Position numbers and translations under genes: made by a program
Shown: piece after piece, positions 11,218 through 24,854 of the stretch
Layout: every line of letters starts with the position of its first letter
Numbering within the stretch: the first letter of the stretch is position 1
DNA from: Apostichopus japonicus
Lineage: Eukaryota; Echinodermata; Holothuroidea; Aspidochirotida; Stichopodidae
Reading direction: 5' to 3'
DNA: 64,000 nucleotides
NCBI RefSeq assembly: GCF_037975245.1
Contig: NC_092576.1
Location: 32,962,611-33,026,610, forward strand
The notes under the pieces: model-generated
What the model was told of the DNA's origin: nothing
Seen by the model: the letters and a program-made list of their open reading frames with translations, nothing else
The model's database searches: none

Positions 11218-13490
11218 GGTGGCATACTCCTATTAGAGTCTATATCAATCCGCTCGATTGTTCTCCTTCAGGAAAAGTGCCAAAAAGCAGCGGGAGAACA
11301 TCTTTTGTGACCTGTTATCAATCATAATCTAGTTTTTTGTGGCTTTCATGTTGAAGAGCATGAATGGAAGTACATGTGGTGAAAAAATTGGGTCAATTGA
11401 GGCAATTTTAGACCCCTTTAGGCTTCCCAGGAGCAGCGTAGGAAATTTGTTTACCACTGAGTGAAGAGGTTTGTTTACAAGTGACGAAAACTTCCGGCTC
11501 GGATAGCAAAAAATTTTCACGGTCATGGTACGGAAAATTGATAGTGCCATGAAAGGCCAACTTGTCAGCTATCCGGTGATGGGTAGCGTTAAGCTAGTGA
11601 AAACTTCTATCTAGACTTAGAGACCACATTACTTTTGTGATTTAGTGTGTAAGTCAATGGGGCTTTTAATGGGCGTATGCTACCTTAAGCAAAAATGCCA
11701 AATTTTTCATTTTAAGTGCTAGAAGTCCCAATTTTGGATCAAAGTAGTTGCTATGGTGTGTAAAAATGGTTTTCAAGCAAACGTCAGAAAATTTCACGCT
11801 TGGGTGATTTTTACGCATAAATTAGTATTACAGCCTTAAAGTACCACAAAGAGCATGTGCGTGTCCATACATTAGACTAGAACAGCCTTCTGAGCATTTC
11901 TAACCAGTTTTCCTCCCCAATAAACTATTGGGTCATTAAGCCTTGACCTACCAAAGCTTCCGTATTACGATTCCTGCCTTGAATCTGCTAAGTAGGTGCC
12001 AAATGCACGAAATTCAAAATCCTTCAGAATCAGACCAAAATGCCTGCAGTGTGTTTGACGTGAACGACTAAGTTCAGTGAAATTTGACATCTGTGGGCAC
12101 CTAAAGTACATGGTAATCATACTTTGGGTTATTTTTGCTAAAGTTGGAAGTACCTGGTGTTTAACTAAGGACAAAAACTCAGTTTCAATGCATGAAATAC
12201 CCCTAATGTTGTTAGCTTAGGCCTAGGCCTCAGGTTCATAATGGCGCTACGTTAGTATCCTAGACCAAGTCTACACCAGCTGTAGCACAATGTTGTATGA
12301 GGTCTGTATCCTAAGTGGAGTGGCTGCTGAGGGCTAATACCTTGCACAGAGAATGTTTTGAGTCTTATTTAGCAAATAATCCACAAAGGTATGCATATTC
12401 TGCTTCTGCCAATGTGCATCAAGGGGTTTTTGAGCCTATTCACTCCTCATTAGTTTTCTGTTGTTTTGTCAATTTCAGAGAAAGTTGATGTGCTAAGTCC
12501 TCAGCATGCACAGCGATATACTTTGAATGGGTGCGGTATCAATGGACTCAACTGGTTAGATGAGGTAACAACAAATCCCAAACAACTCTGACAGCAGAAA
12601 GAGATATCCTGATGCTTCCATGGGAGATCTACTGTAGTAACTATAGGAACCAGTGCTTGCCACCAATGGAGAATAAGGTAATTTGACGTTGTTGTTCTCT
12701 GCCGAGCAACAAATTTGAATATTTTATCATGAAATGTGCCCCCCTATCCACCTCTCTTCTCTTATAACTGTCTTTAATACATTGTAACAACCTATGCAAA
12801 AACCTTTAAATGGACTGGATATGCTATTGAGGTGAACAGTGTATCTAGATAGCATTCCAGTAAGCTTTCCTTTTTGACTGCTGTAATACTGTTACAGTGA
12901 GGCTGTTGTTTACAAATCCCGATGATCCAGTTTTGGCAAAGAACACCTTCAATTCTCTTCTTTTATTCTTAGTAACTTAACAGTTGCACTGGAGTGACAT
13001 GCAATATCAGTTTAACATGTTCCAAACAGTTCAGGAATACATTGGGGTATGTCCTGTGGGTCAGTTTGTGAGGAATCTGCTGAGCTAAACAAAAGTAGTT
13101 TTCATCACTTTTCAGAGCCAGAGACGAAAAAGCCCTCACCGCTAACCCTTCTATGGATGATGTTTCTGCAGGTAGGGCAAGCCAGACCAAGTGGATTGTG
13201 ATCAGGGATACCAATAATACCTGCAAGAATCATAGATGCACCCAAATTGGTCAAGCTTCTCAAAATTGGTGACTGGAAGTGTTGTTGCAGACATAGACCT
13301 GGTTACTGCTTACACAGTATTGCTCATATGTGTATTTACACACTGCACCGTGCATACTGAAATCTCTGAAAATACATCTTTATGGACCTAAAATGATAAT
13401 TGCATATAATTCTGTTGTGGTTTATATTGTGACGACTATGAAAAGCATCATTTTGGAAAAAAAAAAAAAATTCAACTCTCACTTAATTAA
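11218..13490. repeat. Macrosatellite unit 3
   Basis: First unit of the 2273-bp class: it lacks the 10-bp duplication and reads ATTTTATC. It has a private A at 11543 (G elsewhere). Confidence 0.95.
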
Positions 13491-15763
13491 GGTGGCATAC
13501 TCCTATTAGAGTCTATATCAATCCGCTCGATTGTTCTCCTTCAGGAAAAGTGCCAAAAAGCAGCGGGAGAACATCTTTTGTGACCTGTTATCAATCATAA
13601 TCTAGTTTTTTGTGGCTTTCATGTTGAAGAGCATGAATGGAAGTACATGTGGTGAAAAAATTGGGTCAATTGAGGCAATTTTAGACCCCTTTAGGCTTCC
13701 CAGGAGCAGCGTAGGAAATTTGTTTACCACTGAGTGAAGAGGTTTGTTTACAAGTGACGAAAACTTCCGGCTCGGATAGCAAAAAATTTTCACGGTCATG
13801 GTACGGAAAATTGATGGTGCCATGAAAGGCCAACTTGTCAGCTATCCGGTGATGGGTAGCGTTAAGCTAGTGAAAACTTCTATCTAGACTTAGAGACCAC
13901 ATTACTTTTGTGATTTAGTGTGTAAGTCAATGGGGCTTTTAATGGGCGTATGCTACCTTAAGCAAAAATGCCAAATTTTTCATTTTAAGTGCTAGAAGTC
14001 CCAATTTTGGATCAAAGTAGTTGCTATGGTGTGTAAAAATGGTTTTCAAGCAAACGTCAGAAAATTTCACGCTTGGGTGATTTTTACGCATAAATTAGTA
14101 TTACAGCCTTAAAGTACCACAAAGAGCATGTGCGTGTCCATACATTAGACTAGAACAGCCTTCTGAGCATTTCCAACCAGTTTTCCTCCCCAATAAACTA
14201 TTGGGTCATTAAGCCTTGACCTACCAAAGCTTCCGTATTACGATTCCTGCCTTGAATCTGCTAAGTAGGTGCCAAATGCACGAAATTCAAAATCCTTCAG
14301 AATCAGACCAAAATGCCTGCAGTGTGTTTGACGTGAACGACTAAGTTCAGTGAAATTTGACATCTGTGGGCACCTAAAGTACATGGTAATCATACTTTGG
14401 GTTATTTTTGCTAAAGTTGGAAGTACCTGGTGTTTAACTAAGGACAAAAACTCAGTTTCAATGCATGAAATACCCCTAATGTTGTTAGCTTAGGCCTAGG
14501 CCTCAGGTTCATAATGGCGCTACGTTAGTATCCTAGACCAAGTCTACACCAGCTGTAGCACAATGTTGTATGAGGTCTGTATCCTAAGTGGAGTGGCTGC
14601 TGAGGGCTAATACCTTGCACAGAGAATGTTTTGAGTCTTATTTAGCAAATAATCCACAAAGGTATGCATATTCTGCTTCTGCCAATGTGCATCAAGGGGT
14701 TTTTGAGCCTATTCACTCCTCATTAGTTTTCTGTTGTTTTGTCAATTTCAGAGAAAGTTGATGTGCTAAGTCCTCAGCATGCACAGCGATATACTTTGAA
14801 TGGGTGCGGTATCAATGGACTCAACTGGTTAGATGAGGTAACAACAAATCCCAAACAACTCTGACAGCAGAAAGAGATATCCTGATGCTTCCATGGGAGA
14901 TCTACTGTAGTAACTATAGGAACCAGTGCTTGCCACCAATGGAGAATAAGGTAATTTGACGTTGTTGTTCTCTGCCGAGCAACAAATTTGAATATTTTAT
15001 CATGAAATGTGCCCCCCTATCCACCTCTCTTCTCTTATAACTGTCTTTAATACATTGTAACAACCTATGCAAAAACCTTTAAATGGACTGGATATGCTAT
15101 TGAGGTGAACAGTGTATCTAGATAGCATTCCAGTAAGCTTTCCTTTTTGACTGCTGTAATACTGTTACAGTGAGGCTGTTGTTTACAAATCCCGATGATC
15201 CAGTTTTGGCAAAGAACACCTTCAATTCTCTTCTTTTATTCTTAGTAACTTAACAGTTGCACTGGAGTGACATGCAATATCAGTTTAACATGTTCCAAAC
15301 AGTTCAGGAATACATTGGGGTATGTCCTGTGGGTCAGTTTGTGAGGAATCTGCTGAGCTAAACAAAAGTAGTTTTCATCACTTTTCAGAGCCAGAGACGA
15401 AAAAGCCCTCACCGCTAACCCTTCTATGGATGATGTTTCTGCAGGTAGGGCAAGCCAGACCAAGTGGATTGTGATCAGGGATACCAATAATACCTGCAAG
15501 AATCATAGATGCACCCAAATTGGTCAAGCTTCTCAAAATTGGTGACTGGAAGTGTTGTTGCAGACATAGACCTGGTTACTGCTTACACAGTATTGCTCAT
15601 ATGTGTATTTACACACTGCACCGTGCATACTGAAATCTCTGAAAATACATCTTTATGGACCTAAAATGATAATTGCATATAATTCTGTTGTGGTTTATAT
15701 TGTGACGACTATGAAAAGCATCATTTTGGAAAAAAAAAAAAAATTCAACTCTCACTTAATTAA
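13491..15763. repeat. Macrosatellite unit 4
   Basis: 2273 bp with a private C at 14174 (T elsewhere), just inside the spacer region with CAGTTTTCCTCCCC. Confidence 0.95.
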
Positions 15764-18700
15764 GGTGGCATACTCCTATTAGAGTCTATATCAATCCGCT
15801 CGATTGTTCTCCTTCAGGAAAAGTGCCAAAAAGCAGCGGGAGAACATCTTTTGTGACCTGTTATCAATCATAATCTAGTTTTTTGTGGCTTTCATGTTGA
15901 AGAGCATGAATGGAAGTACATGTGGTGAAAAAATTGGGTCAATTGAGGCAATTTTAGACCCCTTTAGGCTTCCCAGGAGCAGCGTAGGAAATTTGTTTAC
16001 CACTGAGTGAAGAGGTTTGTTTACAAGTGACGAAAACTTCCGGCTCGGATAGCAAAAAATTTTCACGGTCATGGTACGGAAAATTGATGGTGCCATGAAA
16101 GGCCAACTTGTCAGCTATCCGGTGATGGGTAGCGTTAAGCTAGTGAAAACTTCTATCTAGACTTAGAGACCACATTACTTTTGTGATTTAGTGTGTAAGT
16201 CAATGGGGCTTTTAATGGGCGTATGCTACCTTAAGCAAAAATGCCAAATTTTTCATTTTAAGTGCTAGAAGTCCCAATTTTGGATCAAAGTAGTTGCTAT
16301 GGTGTGTAAAAATGGTTTTCAAGCAAACGTCAGAAAATTTCACGCTTGGGTGATTTTTACGCATAAATTAGTATTACAGCCTTAAAGTACCACAAAGAGC
16401 ATGTGCGTGTCCATACATTAGACTAGAACAGCCTTCTGAGCATTTCTAACCAGTTTTCCTCCCCAATAAACTATTGGGTCATTAAGCCTTGACCTACCAA
16501 AGCTTCCGTATTACGATTCCTGCCTTGAATCTGCTAAGTAGGTGCCAAATGCACGAAATTCAAAATCCTTCAGAATCAGACCAAAATGCCTGCAGTGTGT
16601 TTGACGTGAACGACTAAGTTCAGTGAAATTTGACATCTGTGGGCACCTAAAGTACATGGTAATCATACTTTGGGTTATTTTTGCTAAAGTTGGAAGTACC
16701 TGGTGTTTAACTAAGGACAAAAACTCAGTTTCAATGCATGAAATACCCCTAATGTTGTTAGCTTAGGCCTAGGCCTCAGGTTCATAATGGCGCTACGTTA
16801 GTATCCTAGACCAAGTCTACACCAGCTGTAGCACAATGTTGTATGAGGTCTGTATCCTAAGTGGAGTGGCTGCTGAGGGCTAATACCTTGCACAGAGAAT
16901 GTTTTGAGTCTTATTTAGCAAATAATCCACAAAGGTATGCATATTCTGCTTCTGCCAATGTGCATCAAGGGGTTTTTGAGCCTATTCACTCCTCATTAGT
17001 TTTCTGTTGTTTTGTCAATTTCAGAGAAAGTTGATGTGCTAAGTCCTCAGCATGCACAGCGATATACTTTGAATGGGTGCGGTATCAATGGACTCAACTG
17101 GTTAGATGAGGTAACAACAAATCCCAAACAACTCTGACAGCAGAAAGAGATATCCTGATGCTTCCATGGGAGATCTACTGTAGTAACTATAGGAACCAGT
17201 GCTTGCCACCAATGGAGAATAAGGTAATTTGACGTTGTTGTTCTCTGCCGAGCAACAAATTTGAATATTTTATCATGAAATGTGCCCCCCTATCCACCTC
17301 TCTTCTCTTATAACTGTCTTTAATACATTGTAACAACCTATGCAAAAACCTTTAAATGGACTGGATATGCTATTGAGGTGAACAGTGTATCTAGATAGCA
17401 TTCCAGTAAGCTTTCCTTTTTGACTGCTGTAATACTGTTACAGTGAGGCTGTTGTTTACAAATCCCGATGATCCAGTTTTGGCAAAGAACACCTTCAATT
17501 CTCTTCTTTTATTCTTAGTAACTTAACAGTTGCACTGGAGTGACATGCAATATCAGTTTAACATGTTCCAAACAGTTCAGGAATACATTGGGGTATGTCC
17601 TGTGGGTCAGTTTGTGAGGAATCTGCTGAGCTAAACAAAAGTAGTTTTCATCACTTTTCAGAGCCAGAGACGAAAAAGCCCTCACCGCTAACCCTTCTAT
17701 GGATGATGTTTCTGCAGGTAGGGCAAGCCAGACCAAGTGGATTGTGATCAGGGATACCAATAATACCTGCAAGAATCATAGATGCACCCAAATTGGTCAA
17801 GCTTCTCAAAATTGGTGACTGGAAGTGTTGTTGCAGACATAGACCTGGTTACTGCTTACACAGTATTGCTCATATGTGTATTTACACACTGCACCGTGCA
17901 TACTGAAATCTCTGAAAATACATCTTTATGGACCTAAAATGATAATTGCATATAATTCTGTTGTGGTTTATATTGTGACGACTATGAAAAGCATCATTTT
18001 GGAAAAAAAAAAAAAATTCAACTCTCACTTAATTAAGGTGGCATACTCCTATTAGAGTCTATATCAATCCGCTCGATTGTTCTCCTTCAGGAAAAGTGCC
18101 AAAAAGCAGCGGGAGAACATCTTTTGTGACCTGTTATCAATCATAATCTAGTTTTTTGTGGCTTTCATGTTGAAGAGCATGAATGGAAGTACATGTGGTG
18201 AAAAAATTGGGTCAATTGAGGCAATTTTAGACCCCTTTAGGCTTCCCAGGAGCAGCGTAGGAAATTTGTTTACCACTGAGTGAAGAGGTTTGTTTACAAG
18301 TGACGAAAACTTCCGGCTCGGATAGCAAAAAATTTTCACGGTCATGGTACGGAAAATTGATGGTGCCATGAAAGGCCAACTTGTCAGCTATCCGGTGATG
18401 GGTAGCGTTAAGCTAGTGAAAACTTCTATCTAGACTTAGAGACCACATTACTTTTGTGATTTAGTGTGTAAGTCAATGGGGCTTTTAATGGGCGTATGCT
18501 ACCTTAAGCAAAAATGCCAAATTTTTCATTTTAAGTGCTAGAAGTCCCAATTTTGGATCAAAGTAGTTGCTATGGTGTGTAAAAATGGTTTTCAAGCAAA
18601 CGTCAGAAAATTTCACGCTTGGGTGATTTTTACGCATAAATTAGTATTACAGCCTTAAAGTACCACAAAGAGCATGTGCGTGTCCATACATTAGACTAGA

Positions 18701-21700
18701 ACAGCCTTCTGAGCATTTCTAACCAGTTTTCCTCCCCAATAAACTATTGGGTCATTAAGCCTTGACCTACCAAAGCTTCCGTATTACGATTCCTGCCTTG
18801 AATCTGCTAAGTAGGTGCCAAATGCACGAAATTCAAAATCCTTCAGAATCAGACCAAAATGCCTGCAGTGTGTTTGACGTGAACGACTAAGTTCAGTGAA
18901 ATTTGACATCTGTGGGCACCTAAAGTACATGGTAATCATACTTTGGGTTATTTTTGCTAAAGTTGGAAGTACCTGGTGTTTAACTAAGGACAAAAACTCA
19001 GTTTCAATGCATGAAATACCCCTAATGTTGTTAGCTTAGGCCTAGGCCTCAGGTTCATAATGGCGCTACGTTAGTATCCTAGACCAAGTCTACACCAGCT
19101 GTAGCACAATGTTGTATGAGGTCTGTATCCTAAGTGGAGTGGCTGCTGAGGGCTAATACCTTGCACAGAGAATGTTTTGAGTCTTATTTAGCAAATAATC
19201 CACAAAGGTATGCATATTCTGCTTCTGCCAATGTGCATCAAGGGGTTTTTGAGCCTATTCACTCCTCATTAGTTTTCTGTTGTTTTGTCAATTTCAGAGA
19301 AAGTTGATGTGCTAAGTCCTCAGCATGCACAGCGATATACTTTGAATGGGTGCGGTATCAATGGACTCAACTGGTTAGATGAGGTAACAACAAATCCCAA
19401 ACAACTCTGACAGCAGAAAGAGATATCCTGATGCTTCCATGGGAGATCTACTGTAGTAACTATAGGAACCAGTGCTTGCCACCAATGGAGAATAAGGTAA
19501 TTTGACGTTGTTGTTCTCTGCCGAGCAACAAATTTGAATATTTTATCATGAAATGTGCCCCCCTATCCACCTCTCTTCTCTTATAACTGTCTTTAATACA
19601 TTGTAACAACCTATGCAAAAACCTTTAAATGGACTGGATATGCTATTGAGGTGAACAGTGTATCTAGATAGCATTCCAGTAAGCTTTCCTTTTTGACTGC
19701 TGTAATACTGTTACAGTGAGGCTGTTGTTTACAAATCCCGATGATCCAGTTTTGGCAAAGAACACCTTCAATTCTCTTCTTTTATTCTTAGTAACTTAAC
19801 AGTTGCACTGGAGTGACATGCAATATCAGTTTAACATGTTCCAAACAGTTCAGGAATACATTGGGGTATGTCCTGTGGGTCAGTTTGTGAGGAATCTGCT
19901 GAGCTAAACAAAAGTAGTTTTCATCACTTTTCAGAGCCAGAGACGAAAAAGCCCTCACCGCTAACCCTTCTATGGATGATGTTTCTGCAGGTAGGGCAAG
20001 CCAGACCAAGTGGATTGTGATCAGGGATACCAATAATACCTGCAAGAATCATAGATGCACCCAAATTGGTCAAGCTTCTCAAAATTGGTGACTGGAAGTG
20101 TTGTTGCAGACATAGACCTGGTTACTGCTTACACAGTATTGCTCATATGTGTATTTACACACTGCACCGTGCATACTGAAATCTCTGAAAATACATCTTT
20201 ATGGACCTAAAATGATAATTGCATATAATTCTGTTGTGGTTTATATTGTGACGACTATGAAAAGCATCATTTTGGAAAAAAAAAAAAAATTCAACTCTCA
20301 CTTAATTAAGGTGGCATACTCCTATTAGAGTCTATATCAATCCGCTCGATTGTTCTCCTTCAGGAAAAGTGCCAAAAAGCAGCGGGAGAACATCTTTTGT
20401 GACCTGTTATCAATCATAATCTAGTTTTTTGTGGCTTTCATGTTGAAGAGCATGAATGGAAGTACATGTGGTGAAAAAATTGGGTCAATTGAGGCAATTT
20501 TAGACCCCTTTAGGCTTCCCAGGAGCAGCGTAGGAAATTTGTTTACCACTGAGTGAAGAGGTTTGTTTACAAGTGACGAAAACTTCCGGCTCGGATAGCA
20601 AAAAATTTTCACGGTCATGGTACGGAAAATTGATGGTGCCATGAAAGGCCAACTTGTCAGCTATCCGGTGATGGGTAGCGTTAAGCTAGTGAAAACTTCT
20701 ATCTAGACTTAGAGACCACATTACTTTTGTGATTTAGTGTGTAAGTCAATGGGGCTTTTAATGGGCGTATGCTACCTTAAGCAAAAATGCCAAATTTTTC
20801 ATTTTAAGTGCTAGAAGTCCCAATTTTGGATCAAAGTAGTTGCTATGGTGTGTAAAAATGGTTTTCAAGCAAACGTCAGAAAATTTCACGCTTGGGTGAT
20901 TTTTACGCATAAATTAGTATTACAGCCTTAAAGTACCACAAAGAGCATGTGCGTGTCCATACATTAGACTAGAACAGCCTTCTGAGCATTTCTAACCAGT
21001 TTTCCTCCCCAATAAACTATTGGGTCATTAAGCCTTGACCTACCAAAGCTTCCGTATTACGATTCCTGCCTTGAATCTGCTAAGTAGGTGCCAAATGCAC
21101 GAAATTCAAAATCCTTCAGAATCAGACCAAAATGCCTGCAGTGTGTTTGACGTGAACGACTAAGTTCAGTGAAATTTGACATCTGTGGGCACCTAAAGTA
21201 CATGGTAATCATACTTTGGGTTATTTTTGCTAAAGTTGGAAGTACCTGGTGTTTAACTAAGGACAAAAACTCAGTTTCAATGCATGAAATACCCCTAATG
21301 TTGTTAGCTTAGGCCTAGGCCTCAGGTTCATAATGGCGCTACGTTAGTATCCTAGACCAAGTCTACACCAGCTGTAGCACAATGTTGTATGAGGTCTGTA
21401 TCCTAAGTGGAGTGGCTGCTGAGGGCTAATACCTTGCACAGAGAATGTTTTGAGTCTTATTTAGCAAATAATCCACAAAGGTATGCATATTCTGCTTCTG
21501 CCAATGTGCATCAAGGGGTTTTTGAGCCTATTCACTCCTCATTAGTTTTCTGTTGTTTTGTCAATTTCAGAGAAAGTTGATGTGCTAAGTCCTCAGCATG
21601 CACAGCGATATACTTTGAATGGGTGCGGTATCAATGGACTCAACTGGTTAGATGAGGTAACAACAAATCCCAAACAACTCTGACAGCAGAAAGAGATATC

Positions 21701-24700
21701 CTGATGCTTCCATGGGAGATCTACTGTAGTAACTATAGGAACCAGTGCTTGCCACCAATGGAGAATAAGGTAATTTGACGTTGTTGTTCTCTGCCGAGCA
21801 ACAAATTTGAATATTTTATCATGAAATGTGCCCCCCTATCCACCTCTCTTCTCTTATAACTGTCTTTAATACATTGTAACAACCTATGCAAAAACCTTTA
21901 AATGGACTGGATATGCTATTGAGGTGAACAGTGTATCTAGATAGCATTCCAGTAAGCTTTCCTTTTTGACTGCTGTAATACTGTTACAGTGAGGCTGTTG
22001 TTTACAAATCCCGATGATCCAGTTTTGGCAAAGAACACCTTCAATTCTCTTCTTTTATTCTTAGTAACTTAACAGTTGCACTGGAGTGACATGCAATATC
22101 AGTTTAACATGTTCCAAACAGTTCAGGAATACATTGGGGTATGTCCTGTGGGTCAGTTTGTGAGGAATCTGCTGAGCTAAACAAAAGTAGTTTTCATCAC
22201 TTTTCAGAGCCAGAGACGAAAAAGCCCTCACCGCTAACCCTTCTATGGATGATGTTTCTGCAGGTAGGGCAAGCCAGACCAAGTGGATTGTGATCAGGGA
22301 TACCAATAATACCTGCAAGAATCATAGATGCACCCAAATTGGTCAAGCTTCTCAAAATTGGTGACTGGAAGTGTTGTTGCAGACATAGACCTGGTTACTG
22401 CTTACACAGTATTGCTCATATGTGTATTTACACACTGCACCGTGCATACTGAAATCTCTGAAAATACATCTTTATGGACCTAAAATGATAATTGCATATA
22501 ATTCTGTTGTGGTTTATATTGTGACGACTATGAAAAGCATCATTTTGGAAAAAAAAAAAAAATTCAACTCTCACTTAATTAAGGTGGCATACTCCTATTA
22601 GAGTCTATATCAATCCGCTCGATTGTTCTCCTTCAGGAAAAGTGCCAAAAAGCAGCGGGAGAACATCTTTTGTGACCTGTTATCAATCATAATCTAGTTT
22701 TTTGTGGCTTTCATGTTGAAGAGCATGAATGGAAGTACATGTGGTGAAAAAATTGGGTCAATTGAGGCAATTTTAGACCCCTTTAGGCTTCCCAGGAGCA
22801 GCGTAGGAAATTTGTTTACCACTGAGTGAAGAGGTTTGTTTACAAGTGACGAAAACTTCCGGCTCGGATAGCAAAAAATTTTCACGGTCATGGTACGGAA
22901 AATTGATGGTGCCATGAAAGGCCAACTTGTCAGCTATCCGGTGATGGGTAGCGTTAAGCTAGTGAAAACTTCTATCTAGACTTAGAGACCACATTACTTT
23001 TGTGATTTAGTGTGTAAGTCAATGGGGCTTTTAATGGGCGTATGCTACCTTAAGCAAAAATGCCAAATTTTTCATTTTAAGTGCTAGAAGTCCCAATTTT
23101 GGATCAAAGTAGTTGCTATGGTGTGTAAAAATGGTTTTCAAGCAAACGTCAGAAAATTTCACGCTTGGGTGATTTTTACGCATAAATTAGTATTACAGCC
23201 TTAAAGTACCACAAAGAGCATGTGCGTGTCCATACATTAGACTAGAACAGCCTTCTGAGCATTTCTAACCAGTTTTCCTCCCCAATAAACTATTGGGTCA
23301 TTAAGCCTTGACCTACCAAAGCTTCCGTATTACGATTCCTGCCTTGAATCTGCTAAGTAGGTGCCAAATGCACGAAATTCAAAATCCTTCAGAATCAGAC
23401 CAAAATGCCTGCAGTGTGTTTGACGTGAACGACTAAGTTCAGTGAAATTTGACATCTGTGGGCACCTAAAGTACATGGTAATCATACTTTGGGTTATTTT
23501 TGCTAAAGTTGGAAGTACCTGGTGTTTAACTAAGGACAAAAACTCAGTTTCAATGCATGAAATACCCCTAATGTTGTTAGCTTAGGCCTAGGCCTCAGGT
23601 TCATAATGGCGCTACGTTAGTATCCTAGACCAAGTCTACACCAGCTGTAGCACAATGTTGTATGAGGTCTGTATCCTAAGTGGAGTGGCTGCTGAGGGCT
23701 AATACCTTGCACAGAGAATGTTTTGAGTCTTATTTAGCAAATAATCCACAAAGGTATGCATATTCTGCTTCTGCCAATGTGCATCAAGGGGTTTTTGAGC
23801 CTATTCACTCCTCATTAGTTTTCTGTTGTTTTGTCAATTTCAGAGAAAGTTGATGTGCTAAGTCCTCAGCATGCACAGCGATATACTTTGAATGGGTGCG
23901 GTATCAATGGACTCAACTGGTTAGATGAGGTAACAACAAATCCCAAACAACTCTGACAGCAGAAAGAGATATCCTGATGCTTCCATGGGAGATCTACTGT
24001 AGTAACTATAGGAACCAGTGCTTGCCACCAATGGAGAATAAGGTAATTTGACGTTGTTGTTCTCTGCCGAGCAACAAATTTGAATATTTTATCATGAAAT
24101 GTGCCCCCCTATCCACCTCTCTTCTCTTATAACTGTCTTTAATACATTGTAACAACCTATGCAAAAACCTTTAAATGGACTGGATATGCTATTGAGGTGA
24201 ACAGTGTATCTAGATAGCATTCCAGTAAGCTTTCCTTTTTGACTGCTGTAATACTGTTACAGTGAGGCTGTTGTTTACAAATCCCGATGATCCAGTTTTG
24301 GCAAAGAACACCTTCAATTCTCTTCTTTTATTCTTAGTAACTTAACAGTTGCACTGGAGTGACATGCAATATCAGTTTAACATGTTCCAAACAGTTCAGG
24401 AATACATTGGGGTATGTCCTGTGGGTCAGTTTGTGAGGAATCTGCTGAGCTAAACAAAAGTAGTTTTCATCACTTTTCAGAGCCAGAGACGAAAAAGCCC
24501 TCACCGCTAACCCTTCTATGGATGATGTTTCTGCAGGTAGGGCAAGCCAGACCAAGTGGATTGTGATCAGGGATACCAATAATACCTGCAAGAATCATAG
24601 ATGCACCCAAATTGGTCAAGCTTCTCAAAATTGGTGACTGGAAGTGTTGTTGCAGACATAGACCTGGTTACTGCTTACACAGTATTGCTCATATGTGTAT

Positions 24701-24854
24701 TTACACACTGCACCGTGCATACTGAAATCTCTGAAAATACATCTTTATGGACCTAAAATGATAATTGCATATAATTCTGTTGTGGTTTATATTGTGACGA
24801 CTATGAAAAGCATCATTTTGGAAAAAAAAAAAAATTCAACTCTCACTTAATTAA
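15764..24854. repeat. Macrosatellite units 5-8
   Basis: Four units starting at 15764, 18037, 20310 and 22583. I noticed no difference between them by eye except that the unit at 22583 has A13 in place of A14 (2272 bp). Confidence 0.93.
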
